Source: Otatea glauca (Eukaryota > Streptophyta > Magnoliopsida > Poales > Poaceae). From it: 64,000 nucleotides of DNA. Numbering within the stretch: position 1 is the first letter of the stretch; the number at the start of each line of letters is the position of its first letter. The stretch is from contig CM070713.1 of the NCBI GenBank assembly GCA_036346275.1, positions 54,617,567-54,681,566 of the forward strand, given 5' to 3'. The position numbers were made by a program, and so were the translations under genes. Of the stretch, positions 1 through 11,318 are shown piece after piece. A model generated the notes under the pieces. It was not told the origin of the DNA. It searched no databases and worked only from the letters and a program-made list of their open reading frames with translations.

Positions 1-300
1 CAAAAACTGAAAGACATAGATGACAAATCGCAAGATATTGATTCTCTTAGCAAGGCACTCATCATTAAGGAGCGCAGGATGAATGCAGAGCTGGAAGAAC
101 CCAAAGCTGAACTTATAAAGGTAATATAAAAGTTTCTAGTATTTAGTTCAACATTGTTACTGATAATATACCAAGACACCCTTTTTACACCAACATGATC
201 TCTTTTGTAGGGATTAAGAGATATGACTGGAAGTCAATCGGTTATTGGTGTCAAACAAATGGACATTATGCCGGAGCTGTGGAACTTTAGAGAGAACTGA
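1..300 (+). pseudogene. Fragment of an IDN2/FDM-like (XH-domain family) gene
   Basis: Two exon-like pieces can be read: 1-120 (open frame, coiled-coil-like, with KALIIKERRMNAEL) and 211-300 (GLRDMTGSQSVIGVKQMD). They are joined by a canonical intron at 121-210 (GT...TTTTGTAG) that keeps phase. The text around the junction (ELIK + GLRDM... IGVKQM) matches what I know of the end of the coiled coil and start of the XH domain in IDN2/FDM proteins, which bind dsRNA and act in RNA-directed DNA methylation. The match is lost after IGVKQMD and a stop follows at 298-300, so most of the XH domain is missing. The 5' part lies outside the window. The piece sits beside a CACTA end and is probably a captured fragment, not a working gene. 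It could instead be the tail of a real gene that ends abnormally. Confidence 0.65.
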
Positions 301-519
301 AAAGCCTCTATTGCGGAAGCTATTGCACATATAATGGTAGACATGGAAAAGCCCTAAGATCTCATTGTCTTGATCTATGAAATAATTAATGTTGTTTCTC
401 AATGTATATATGCTTGTTGATATTTGTGGTATCATATCTTGTATTGTCACCTAAAATTATCCTTAATGTTTGCTCATCTCGAATTTAATGACTGAGAAGT
501 GGCTTTCTTGTTGGAACCA

Positions 520-1282
520 TAAGTTTTTCTTTCTCTCTTGGTAGAACTTCCATGAATAATATCTGTTGTTCGAAATTTTCTTCTCTTTAGATATTTTCGC
601 AATGACATTTATAAGGCACAACCAGTTATAAATTTTGTAATTGAATATATAAATATCCTAGATGCATCGAGGCACAACTTGTCTAATCGGGATCATCTTA
701 AAGTATGAACATTTGTAGCACTTTCATCTACTTTCTTATTGTAATGTTGATGGATTCCAAGACAAAATCTAATCCCATCCATAGTTTATCCTGAAAGTTG
801 TCATGCTCTGATTTATCGCTTTCACTTCATCCTCATCCCTGAATGAGAATACCATAGGCAACCTATTTTGACTGTGGTCTTGTGCAGGAATAGGATCACT
901 CTGGTCCTGTTTATGGCCAAGATCAGAGTGAAAATAGGTTGTCTATAGTATTCTCATTCGGGTATGACGATGAAGTGGAAGATAAATCAAAGCATGACAA
1001 CTTTCAAGATGAATTGTGGATGGAATTGTATTTTGCCTTGGAATCCGTTAACATTAGAATAAGAAAGTAGATGAAAGTGATACAAATATTCACACTTTAA
1101 AATGATCCTGGCCAGACAAGTTGTGCCTCAAAGCATCTAAGATGTTTAGATATTCAATTACAAAATCTATAGCTGGTTGTGCCTTGTAAATGTCATTGCA
1201 GAAATATCTAAGTAGAAGAAAATTTTGAACAATAGATGCTAATCATAGAAGTTCTGCCAAGAGGGGGTAAGGAAAAAAGTGG
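520..1282. repeat. Large imperfect inverted repeat, arms about 370 bp
   Basis: The left arm (about 520-885) reappears as its reverse complement in the right arm (about 920-1282), with only a few tens of bases in the loop. Examples are GGCACAACCAG at about 617-627 against CTGGTTGTGCC near 1173-1183, GGCACAACTTGTC at 671 against GACAAGTTGTGCC near 1117, and CTTTCATCTACTTTCTTATT at 721-740 against its complement near 1050-1080. The arms carry many substitutions and small indels, so a transcript would fold into a long, mismatched hairpin. Confidence 0.85.
900..1070 (+). pseudogene. Coding-like frame in the right arm of the inverted repeat (possible CLASSY/SNF2-like exon fragment)
   Basis: A 56-codon open frame runs through the right arm. 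It is acidic and contains HDNFQDELWMELYFALES. The left arm, read on the minus strand, preserves a similar stretch (HDNFQDKLWMGLDFVLES), so both arms derive from the same coding-like source. The pattern ELW-x-E-x-x-FALES recalls a segment N-terminal to the helicase in plant CLASSY-type SNF2 proteins. This is from memory and weak. There is no start codon or full domain, and it cannot be a complete gene. Confidence 0.3.
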
Positions 1283-1467
1283 ATCACAAACGGTTCTAGA
1301 TAGGAATCATCTATGATAGACACATATCACAAACGGTTCTATATAGGAACCTTAAAAAACCGTCTGTGATGGGCCATATTATCACTAATACATGCTTACA
1401 GACGGTTCAGAAAACCATCTGTGATGACCTTTTTGAACCATTTGTGATAATGTTTTCTATAGTAGTG
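1283..1467. repeat. CACTA subterminal repeats and 3' terminus
   Basis: Four to five copies of a short motif (CACAAACGGTTC, ACCGTCTGTGATG, ACAGACGGTTCAG, ACCATCTGTGATG, GAACCATTTGTGATAA) lie in both orientations before the terminal TATAGTAGTG. Such subterminal arrays bind the element's own transposase in En/Spm. The three bases after the end (CAT, 1468-1470) would be one copy of the target duplication, but the partner is outside the window. Confidence 0.7.
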
Positions 1468-1688
1468 CATGCACTGATCAATGCTAGACTCAATTAGAGA
1501 TCCTTAATATGCATGTGATGAGCCTTGTTTAATTTAGTCGCTTGCATATCCTTTTATACCATTATCCTCTTCATCATTGTTGAATTCTTTTATGGGCAGA
1601 GGGCTTTCTAGACATATTCGTGAGGTGTCCAGTAGAGTGGCTAGTTGGTTTCTCCAACAGAGAAGGCAATAGACATGTCAAGTTGTAG
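1468..1688. other. Short spacer between the CACTA end and LTR element A
   Basis: AT-rich sequence of 221 bp with no reading frame or repeat that I recognise. It is probably the intergenic DNA into which the flanking elements inserted. Confidence 0.5.
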
Positions 1689-3790
1689 TGTAACATCCCA
1701 ATTTTCGGACTTTTTGGATTTAATATGGATTTTATGGATTTTTTGAATTTATTGGATTTTTATGGAATTTATTTGGATTTATTAATTATTATTGAATATG
1801 GCCTATTGTGAAAATCATTTAAATAATGAGAAAGCTTAAATGAATTTTTTTCAAAAATATTTTATTTGAGTTCAAAATATCTCCAAATATTTACTAGAAT
1901 TTTTCTAGGATTTTTCTGATATTTTTACAAACCTTATCCGAATTATTCTATTTATCAAAATTATTTTAAATCAGAAAACCTGAGAAATTCATATGAATAG
2001 TGTTGGGTCAGAGCCCATAGGTTTTGGCCTATTTTGGTCGGGTCCGCCCGTTTTCTAGAAGCGTTAGTCCTGAACCGTTGCATCTTGATCCAAGGGTAGA
2101 TCGTGTTTATAGATACCCTAAGCGACCACGACCGTTGATCTCGTATGTGGCCTAGATTTGATCGCGCCCGGTTGAATCTTGTCCGTTCATCGTGGCACAT
2201 GTTTGTCCGTTCATCGTGACACGTGTACGATCCCGGGTCATCGTCCTCGCCAAGTCTATTTCGGACTGTGCCGTCACGTCGCCGTTGCGTTCGAGTTGTT
2301 CTCTACCTCGTGCACGCCTTCCTAGGCCTTTAAAAACTGCCCGTGACCCCTCCCGAGAATCCCCATCTTGCGCCACATCTTTTGCCTTAGCTTTCGTCTT
2401 CCGTGCCATCGTTATTTTTGCGTGGGAGCTCGCCGGAGTTGTTCGTGCACGCGCTTCACTATTTTTGGTGGTTTTTGTCGCTATCGTTGGATCTCCGCCG
2501 TCATTGGTTGCATAGCCGAGTTCGCTGCATTAAGATTTACTAGTTTCTCCAGTTAACGTTGCCGGAAGCTTACCGAAACGCCACGCATGTGGTCTTCTTC
2601 TTCACGTCTGGTAAGACCTGCCGCCGTTGTCGCCATGTCGTTGGGTCCAAAGCGTGAGTTGTTTGATTTAGCGCGTGCTGTCCAGATCGTGCCACGTTGA
2701 TGTTGCCTGGATGCCTGCCGCATGTCCTCATCGTCACGCTGTCCTATGGTCCATCCTGACCGTCGGATCTCACGTGGAGACGGCCCAAATCCAGCCACAT
2801 GTTGAGCCACGGTTGCCTCTGCTTGGCGGTGCTGCGCCCAATCACGTGTTGCCTCGTGTCGCACAGCAGCCGAATTGTCGTGTGCCGAGTCCAACGGGCA
2901 CCGTGCCTGTTCCGTGGCAAGTCCATGCACCGGTGACACGTGTCGGACTGTGATTTGTCTGTTCAGGTGCTAACATCATGATGACATCGTAAAAGGATTT
3001 TCATTATAGATTTAATTCGGGATATTAATTATTTAATATTTTCTTATTTTTTTATTTAATCAAATCTTTCGAGAGCACGTTCTCCCTCATACGAGCTCCG
3101 ATTAAGGCGATTCAAATTTATAAAAAAATTTAAAATTGAGATATATTTAATAGTGAATTTTATTTGATTTTAACAGTTTGTTTGCTCTCTATTTTAGTAT
3201 TTACTTGGTATTTTCTCTCGTTACGCGTAGACGTTGAAGTGCTCGGAGCATTCGAGGAGGAATCGTTGACTCAAGACCAAGGTCCAGAATAGAAACAAGA
3301 ACTTTTCAAAGGCAAGTTGTGCTTTAATTATCTTGAACCTAGTTTTATAAAATTGCTATATTGATTTAAATTATTGCATGTTATTTCATGTGAACAAAAT
3401 CTTTCAAATAGTTTGGGATCTAGTTAATCTACCCAATTGAATTATACCCTACCTTGTCATTTGTATGACATGATAATTTGTCACCTTATGATGGTTCATT
3501 ACAAGTTGGTTAATAATAGAAATCAACATTGGTTGGTTAGACCGTGCTTAGAATGCTTAGCCATGCCACGTATAACTCATGACTTTGGAATATCAACTTA
3601 ATCTTGATTAATGGAATATGGAACATGTTTATGGAATTGGTGTGTCAGGTGTTGTCACACTATGATGTTGAGTTGTAGTGACGGGGTTGTCACGCAACGA
3701 TGTTGACTTGTTGATTGCACATGGTGCATGGTAATGAGCTGGGTGGTAATCATTTAGAACGGGGCAAGTGGTAAGGGGCAATGTGCCAAG
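1689..3790 (+). mobile_element. LTR element A, first piece (LTR 5' part)
   Basis: It starts TGTAACATCCCAATTTTCGG and is related along its length to the complete LTR C at 19909-23147. Shared features include the motif around 3061-3120 (TCTTTCGAGAGC...CATACGAGCTCC) and the TGTCAGGTGTTGTCA region near 3640. The GC-rich 2200-2950 stretch gives several overlapping open frames on both strands, but none resembles a protein. TTTAAAAA at about 2330 is a weak TATA-like site. The piece ends at the CCAAG target site of element B and resumes at 19701. Confidence 0.7.
3786..3790. repeat. Target-site duplication of element B, left copy (CCAAG)
   Basis: CCAAG directly precedes the LTR start TGTAAC at 3791 and is repeated directly after the other LTR at 19701-19705. 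This shows that B inserted as one unit into element A. Confidence 0.95.
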
Positions 3791-6700
3791 TGTAACATCC
3801 CGAAAAATGCAATAATATAAGAATTCATATTTTGAATTTGAATATCTTTGTTTCTGATTTTTCCTGACATGATTGGAATTTATTTGGATTTCTTTGGATT
3901 TTTTTATTGAATGAAAAATTAAAGAAATGGAATTAAGGAATGGATAATGGTGAAAAGATAAAATGGTAAAATATAAATTTTGGAAAAATTACCATGGAAC
4001 CCTAACCACTCTTGTAAGTCAGTAAAATCAACATGTAAAATTTTATGGACAGAAAAGTGGGTAAATAAATGAATGACACCTCTTTTTGACTAAAAACAGT
4101 GCAAGCCAGAATTAATGAAAATTATTCGAAGTTTATCTGGATCTGAAAAATTACCATAGCACCCTCAGAGTAAAAAATATCTCTGGTAAAAATTGAAGGA
4201 TTTTATCTTGTCATTTAGACCTTCCAAAAATTCAAGAATAGAAGCTTGGAAAATATGAAAATTAGCATGTCAGAATTTTCATAAAATAACTACCAAATAT
4301 TTTGACCTGAAAATTTTACATACACATACTTGACCTATATGTAACCCCTCATAAAAGTTTACAAAATAAATAATACGTTTTAAAAGTTAAAATAAATAAG
4401 ATACCGAAATTCAAATCCTGTACAAGTCCACAGTGTCAGAATTTTTAAAATTCAACCATGCGGTATTTTAACCTAAAATTTTTATGGGAGATTAGAAACT
4501 ATCAGGGAATGTCGGTAAAAAAGTTTGACAAAATTAAACAGTGATTTGGTAGCAATTTTAATGGTCACATGGAGCCTGTCTCAGCCGTGCTTATCCTTTG
4601 ACTCGCCTCCTCTCGCCGACAGGTGGGCCACCCCTTTATTCCGTAACGGTCGCTGGAAGCAACGGGAAATCGATCCTCTCGCTGCCGGTGGTCCCGGACC
4701 CAACTGTCAGTCGGCCACCCGTTTTCTTCCTCCTCCTTTTCCTTTCTCCCGGCTGAGGCTTGTGCGCTGCTTGCTCCCGGGTCTCACCTCTCTGCGTCTC
4801 AGCTCAAATTGCGCTGCCCGAGCTACTGATTGCCTCCACGTTCATCTTTGGGAGCTATACGCCATGCCCTGGCCATTTCGCGTCAAATCCTTGCCGGCAA
4901 GAGTACGTGCGCCACTTCACCGAGAGAGAGCCAAAATCAGCCGCATTTCTTCCTTTGTGTTCAAATCCTGTGCAACCGAGTCCTCCGGCTATAAATACCG
5001 GGTGTGCATCGCATTAAGGCTCCCTCTCTTCCTTAGCTACTCCCAGACCCAAACAATCAAGCCGAAACCGGAGCTCCCCTTCGTTCTTCCGCGAAAAGCT
5101 CAAAAAGGGGGGAAAAGCCATCCGAGCAATCCAGTGGTCCATTTCCAAATTCATCACGAACCTAGCACTTCTGAGCATTGCTGAGCATCTCCAACCTGTC
5201 GATTCCATCTCTCTTTGCTCGCAACGCCGTTGCCACTTCGGTCATCTTCTCCAATTCCGGCCTCACGGTGGCAGAGCCACTCGGTCAAGCTTCGGCCCAA
5301 AAAACCGGAAAAATGGAATTTCCTAGCCTCCTTGATGCTTAAACTACTATCCATTCGAGCCGGAACCTACCTCCTTTCTTCTCCAGCGAACCGCTTCTTC
5401 CTCCACCGCATGCCGTCGGTGGCAGCATTCTCCGGCCGTCCCCGCCGGTGAGCGACCCCAGCCCCGGATGCGCCAAGGTTCCCTGGTGCCAGCCGTGCTG
5501 CCCATTCGGCCGGAACTTCACCGGAACTCCATCGCTGTCAAGCCCCAGTGCCGCCTCTGCTCTTCGGTCGCTGCCCCGTGGGCCATCTCTATCAGCCGGA
5601 CGAGTCATTCTCAGTTCAAAGGGTAAAGGCGCTTTCGGTTCACTGAAAACGTATTTTCGTTTTTTTCAGTTTATTTCAATACCCGAATTAATTCAAACAC
5701 TTATAACTTTTGCATTGTAACTCCAAATGAAGTGAAACAAAATTCTAAATTCATCTAAAATCTAGTTATTTCAGAATATGGAATACCATTTTGAAAATGT
5801 TCACTGGGTAAATTTGAAATTCAAATTTGAAAGAAAGGGCTAAAAACACACTTCATATTAAAATGTTGTAAACAAACTTTAGGTGGAATGAAACTAATTT
5901 TAGTGAAATACTCATGTTTCCAGAACTTCAAATATATAAAAATATTTAATTTTCACTTATGTTTGAATTACTTTCTAATAAGGATTGTATTCAATGCATT
6001 AGAAAATTCAAATAAACATAGTTTGAACAAAAGAAATATGGAATAGGTAAAATATAGTTTCTAAATATTAGCATGGCAGCAGGATACCTGAGTTTGCCAA
6101 AATATTTAAGAAATGAACTTAATTTGAACTATCTTGAAAGATATGAAATAACTTAAATGTAAAGTGTGTATAAACATATAGCATACAAAGTCAAATGGTT
6201 GTAATATAGATCAAATGAATTCAAATAATCACCAAACCAATTTTATTATACCTCTGGAATTGCAAGGATCTCAGATGTAAAATAATATTTAAATATTACA
6301 ATATAAAACAGTAAATGTTTAATAATTAAAGTGTTAATAATTGCATAATTGAAATAGCTGTAACTTCCATAAATAAACTTTAAATTAGGCAAAACCAAAT
6401 CCTATAGTCCTGAAAAATAGTACCCTTGCTGATTAGGCAAAAATATCTTCTGTTTGTGCTAGGTTGAAATTAAATAAGGTTAAACCCTAATGATCATTTA
6501 TAGGAAAAACACTTTGGATAGAAGTCAAATATCACGGAACTAACTTTAAAATGCTATTAGAGTCATACCCTATTAATACCTGAAAAATGAGTAGATTATC
6601 CTAGGCGGTGTAGTCGCAAACTTGTATCAAAAACTGAACTCTTATCGAGTAAAAATTGAACTATCAAGCTTTTTCATCGATCCGTAGAACCTCTCGTCTA

Positions 6701-9178
6701 AATGCAAAACTATGGAAATTAGTTTAGAAATGATATTTACGATATGGTCTATCATATTATAGAAAAATATTTTATTTACAACTAGCGTTTCAATTTAATC
6801 TTGCTAGCTGAATACCCCTAAAAAGTATGTTTGTCATAACTTTAAATGTCACATAAGCGTTTTCAGTTGTGAAAATAATGTCTCGTCTAAACACTAAAAT
6901 GTATGAAATCAGTCTAGATTTGTTCTTCAAAGTATATGCTACCTAATTTCGAAGAAATAATCTTATTTCGTCATGTTTGGCATATAAGCTTTAATAGTCA
7001 AATAACCCTTAGGTTTATGTTTAGTGAACCTTTGCCATAATAAGGTTAAGTGAACCTTGTAATAAAGAAATTATAACCAATATATTTGTATCACCAGAAC
7101 CTCCTTAAAAATCATAAATAAATCTAATTAGCTAGCTTATCAATCATAACTTATTCAAAACCCTTCGTATGCAAATCACTTAAGGCTAAGTGCTATTAGC
7201 GTAACCTTAACTAGTGTTTTAATTATTTTAATCCAAATAATTTTAGCAACTATAATTCGAAATCGTAAATACTAAAATTCATAATTTTAGCCTCTTGAAT
7301 TCGTAATTCAAGATTAGATAATCTATATAAGAAACTCTGTTTTGTTTGTCATAAAAGCCATTAAGTATATGAATGTGTGTTTATCTAAATCATGAGATCT
7401 CGAAATCATATAATCCAAACCCTAAATCATACCTGTTTTCTGCAATGAATCTTTATTTGATTTTCTGTCTGTTTTCTTTTTGCCCTTATTAAAGTTGGAT
7501 ATTTGCTATTTTCTGATTAATCGACGTGTAGAATCCGACGTCCCTTCCTCCGTCGTTGCCTCCGTCATCTGCGACCGTGTCTTCGTCGTAAGCAATATAT
7601 AAGCAAGGCAAGCACCCTCCTTTGACCATCTTGATCCCAGAATTTAAATTGCATTGTTTATTAAAATGTTTCATGCATACATTTACTTTCTGTAAATTGC
7701 TATGTTGTGGTACTGGTAGTTATACCTGTTGTCTCATGAAACTTCCTTGATAAGTATGAAAATGTGAGCCTTGATAACCATAGAATAAGCTTAGACAATT
7801 ACTTAATGTCATCATGGGTATATGCGATTACTTTTATCCATGCTTAGCCATGCTTTTTGAATAAATGATGATGATGATCAGATCAAAATGTGTTCCTTGA
7901 GAAATGGAAAATGTTGTAATTGTAGCTGTTGGTTATGGGTATTTTGATTAAAAACCCAAAATAAAACTATGATTTTGATGCGGCGATTATTGGCAATAGC
8001 CGAGGTGCAGAGGATTTGCACGTAGTTAGGGTGGAGTATCGCCGTGTCAACTTAAGGACCGAACTCGGTGTTGTATGATCCAAGATAATTCGTGCAAACC
8101 ACAAGTGTTGTTATGGGGCTTCCTTAAACCAATTAAGTTATCTAGTTTAACTTTGCACATTGGTAGGTGAAGTAGTACGGGCTTTCCTTTCGGGTTTGCT
8201 CTCACGGGTGCCCACACCGAGGTCTTTGGGAACAACACTTACCAATATAACGGTGTACGCCACGTCTATAGGGAGTTCCAACATTCCTATGCTCGAGTTC
8301 TCCCAGCATAGCGTGGGTTTTATCGTCCGGTCTTTGGTGCAAAGTTAAATTAGATAATGTAAAGGTTTTCGTCATGAACATTCTGGCCACACGCCAAAGG
8401 TGCGTGAAACTCGCGGTAAAAAGAAAAGGTCATGACTTGTGGGTAAAGTTGTACACCTCTGCAGAGTGTAAATCTAATCGATTAGCCGTCCCCTCGGTCA
8501 TGGGAAACTTGGTGAACTTGCACTAGTTAAATGTTTAATTTTCTAAAATGGGATGTGGTTTGGAACTTGTTTAGCGGCTTTTGTTTTCATGTCAAAGGAT
8601 CGACATCGATGGATTCCATTTCTGGATTATTCGATATTCACGATGGGTTGTGAATATTACTTATGCTTTAATTATTTCATATCAGTCAATTATGCTTTTA
8701 TAAATTCCGTTTGCCAATAACTTGTTTTACAATGTCAATTCTGCTTTATGCAAATTAACTGTAGTAGCCTCCTTTGAAATGGCCTGCATATATTATAGGC
8801 TTTGCTCAAGTCTTGCGGAGCACGAAGTACTCACCCTTGCTTATATGTGGTTTTTTGGTGGATAAGTTAGCGAAGCTTTGAGGTTTCTTCCGTCGCAGGT
8901 TGCGGGATTTTTCTTCGTCATGATCTTTCTAGGGATTATGCCTTGTCGGTTGCCTGTTGGTTTTGGATGGGCACACTACAAGACCAATTGCTTCTTTTGC
9001 TACTATATCTCTGAGTTGTAAGAGTTTTCTTTATGTAATAGCTTCCACTTAATAATATTTGTTGTATGGTTGTGATTCCAATTGGTGTATGTGCGTACTA
9101 GCTACTGATCATGGGACTAGTACGGAATGCACATTAGATTTCCATTTTTGCAAGTTTGTGAAAATGGGGGTCGTTACA
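3791..9178 (+). repeat. 5' LTR of element B (5388 bp)
   Basis: It begins TGTAACATCCCGAAAAATGC and ends GGGGGTCGTTACA. It is directly repeated at 14309-19700 and occurs inverted, in a diverged form, as the three LTRs of the array. It has an AT-rich first 0.75 kb, a GC-rich block around 4560-5620 that contains the TATA box, and a long AT-rich remainder. The GC-rich block yields open frames on both strands (for example 4525-5184), but they cross the TATA box and resemble no protein, so I do not call them genes. Confidence 0.95.
4990..4997 (+). promoter_or_regulatory. TATA box of element B 5' LTR
   Basis: TATAAATA lies in a GC-rich setting (TCCTCCGGC before, CCGGGTGTGCATCG after), about 1.2 kb into the LTR. 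The same box occurs in the other LTR (15510-15517) and in the three minus-strand LTRs of the array. Transcription would start near 5020, leaving about 4.15 kb of LTR downstream of the start. Confidence 0.75.
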
Positions 9179-9180
9179 GT

Positions 9181-9192
9181 TGGTATCAGAGC
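9181..9192 (+). promoter_or_regulatory. Primer binding site (initiator Met tRNA)
   Basis: TGGTATCAGAGC, two bases after the LTR end, is complementary to the 3' end of plant initiator methionine tRNA. It would prime minus-strand DNA synthesis. Confidence 0.95.
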
Positions 9193-9725
9193 TATGCTGA
9201 CTGTAGGATAAACCCTAGATAGAATGGTCGCTAGTTTAGAATAATCAAATTCAAAATCTTATGTCCGAAAGTTACTATATTTGAAAAATGTTGGCTTTGC
9301 TAGCCTTCCCTCATTCTTAAGATTCTCCTCTTACCACTACTTTCATTTTGTTTTATGAATAAATTCCTCTTTCCTTAAAACAATCCTCGACAAATGGAGA
9401 CTCCGACTTCTGCGTCAACAATCTTGAAGAGGGAAATGTCACTCCATGAAGACTTATGTTGATAGGTCGAATAGGAATATATTAGGCTAAGATATTTTAG
9501 AACCCTTGTATGTTAATCGATGGCTATTTTGCGTGCTTTGCTGAAATCTTTTCTCTTGTATTGCTTACGGGTTACTCTCGTGAAAGTAAAACCATTTGGT
9601 TGGAATTTACGATGTGCCAACCCTATTTAATAAGAAAATTTAATTAAGAATATTTTAAGGAACGAAAAGTTGCCTAGTAACCTAACTGAATATCACCTAA
9701 ATGTCAATCTCCTCTTGACTGCAGA
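9193..9725 (+). other. Leader of element B with a 3' splice-site-like end
   Basis: There is no reading frame up to the gag ATG at 9726. The first part is shared with the leaders of the minus-strand array elements. The end has a branch-point-like CTAAC (about 9682), a pyrimidine-rich stretch (TCAATCTCCTCTTGACTGCAG) and AG at 9723-9724, one base before the gag ATG. That arrangement looks like a functional 3' splice site. Splicing is an inference from sequence only. Confidence 0.5.
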
Positions 9726-11318
9726 ATGCCTAAAACAAGATCCTTAAGGAAATTATTGGAGTGCGAGGCCGCTCAAAATTCCCGACCCACAAGAGCCAAC
9801 ATTCCAACTCCGATCCAATCTAGTCCGCGATATCCAACTGCTAGAACATCTTGACGCAATGTTCGTCGTGAATCACCTCCACCCCCTCAAGACCCAAGTG
9901 AAGTTATTACTGAAGGGCAATCTCCTGAACCCCAAGCTATGGCTCAAGTCTTGGCAATGCTTGAGCAAGAGCATCAAGTTGATAATCTTCTACTCCAGCA
10001 AGTGATGCAGAATACTACCCACCTTAGAGAAGCTAGCAATGGAAATGGTGGTACGCCGCATTACTCCAAGTTGGGAGAGTTTCTGAAAACTCAACCCCCG
10101 ACTTTCTCCTCGTCAGCAGAACCTCTTGACGCTGATGATTGGCTCCGTTCCATTGAGAGCAAGCTAGTCATTGCACAATGTAGTGACTATGAAAAGGTTC
10201 TCTATGCTTCTCACCAGCTGCATGGAACTGCAGCAGTCCGGTGGGAAAATCATCAGGCGATGCTCCTTGAAGGTCAAACTATATCTTGGGCAGCATTTAA
10301 AGAAGCATTTCGTAGGACTCACATTCCTACAAGTGTCATTGAGGTCAAGAAGCGAGAATTTATGGAGTTGAAGCAAGAAAGCTTATCAGTGATGGAATAT
10401 TTACACCGCTTCAACCATCTATCTCGTTACGCCGTTTCTGAAGTGTCAGATGAAGCTCGAAGAATTGAGCATTTTAGAGAACATCTGAATGAAGAAATCA
10501 AGTGGATGCTAGTCGCCCATGATATTCATGATTTCCAAACCCTAGTTGATAAAGCTATTCGGGTGGAGTTCGGCATGAGAACAGTAATGGAAAGCCGAAA
10601 GCGCAAATGGGTAGCACGTCAATCAGTAAATGAGCATTCTCCAAAGCAGCGTCTATTGCAACCATTCAATGCTCAGCCACATACATCTCAATTCCAGCAA
10701 TGCCGAGGGCGAACTTTCCACCCTCCACAAACCGCCGTTCATCCACTGCGGCAAGCGAGATTATCTTCTAGCACTCAGTACCAGGAGGTTTGTGCTTATC
10801 CTAAGAAGAATTCTGAACAGCTTTGTCCACACCAGCAGCCCTCAAGTAGAGATAAGATGATTGGAAATTTGAAAGTCTCTAAATCACCCTCTACTTCAAA
10901 ACAAGTTACTATTTCTGGTCGTCTGTACCATATAACAGCAGAAGAAGCTCATAATGCACCTGATGTGGTACTAGGGACATTTCTGGTTCACTCTGTACCT
11001 ACATTGATGTTATTTGATTCTGGCGCATCACATTCCTTCATATCCAACAAGTTTATTAAGCAGCATGAACTTAAAGCTGATTTGCTTCCCACAAAAATGA
11101 TAATCTATTCACCAGGAGCAACTATGAAAACCTCAAAACTTTGTTCTGAGGTATGCATTGAGATTAGTGGAGTATCTTTCTATGCTAATCTTATTGCTGT
11201 TGAGACCCCGGGACTAGATGTAATTCTCGGTATGGATTGGTTATCTAAGCACAAAGGCTATATTGATTGTGCCAACCGATCTATATCCCTTCTCAGTCCA
11301 GATGGAATTCAAGTATAG
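9726..11318 (+). pseudogene. gag: gag and protease region of element B, with a premature stop
   Basis: The frame opens at ATG 9726 and is interrupted by TGA at 9852-9854 (codon 43). It continues in the same frame to the TAG at 11316-11318, and the longest ATG-initiated piece is 9939-11318 (459 codons). The first half of that piece is a retrotransposon-gag (capsid) type region with the pattern DADDWLRSIE and a following helical segment. The end holds an aspartic protease with the active-site motif LFDSGASHSFIS (Asp at about residue 360) and the later VILGMDWL. A CCHC zinc knuckle expected between them is not intact in this frame. A relic (IHCGKRD) appears in the +1 frame near 10735, implying small indels. 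The stop could be CGA to TGA decay. Confidence 0.9.

Larger units (their letters stand above)
1..1467. mobile_element. Right-hand part of a CACTA (En/Spm-like) DNA transposon
   Basis: The sequence ends in TTTTCTATAGTAGTG at 1467, the reverse complement of a CACTAC...AAAA terminus. Inside it are copies of a subterminal motif of the type ACGGTTC / GAACCGTCTGTGAT, typical of grass CACTA elements. The left terminus is not in the window, so its extent to the left is inferred. It would contain the IDN2-like fragment and the large inverted repeat. No transposase (TNP2/TNPA) frame was seen, so what is visible looks like a non-autonomous, gene-fragment-carrying type. 301-519 holds nothing I recognise. 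Confidence 0.6.

Noticed and set aside
2192..2953. Open frames on both strands in element A
   Set aside because: They lie in the GC-rich part of an LTR homologous to solo LTR C and are not conserved there.
4525..5720. Several overlapping open frames in the GC-rich block of the LTR (also 15117-16240, 27558-28672, 36268-37389, 44913-46059)
   Set aside because: They occur on both strands of every LTR copy, cross the TATA box, differ in frame between copies and resemble no protein. GC-rich DNA gives chance open frames.
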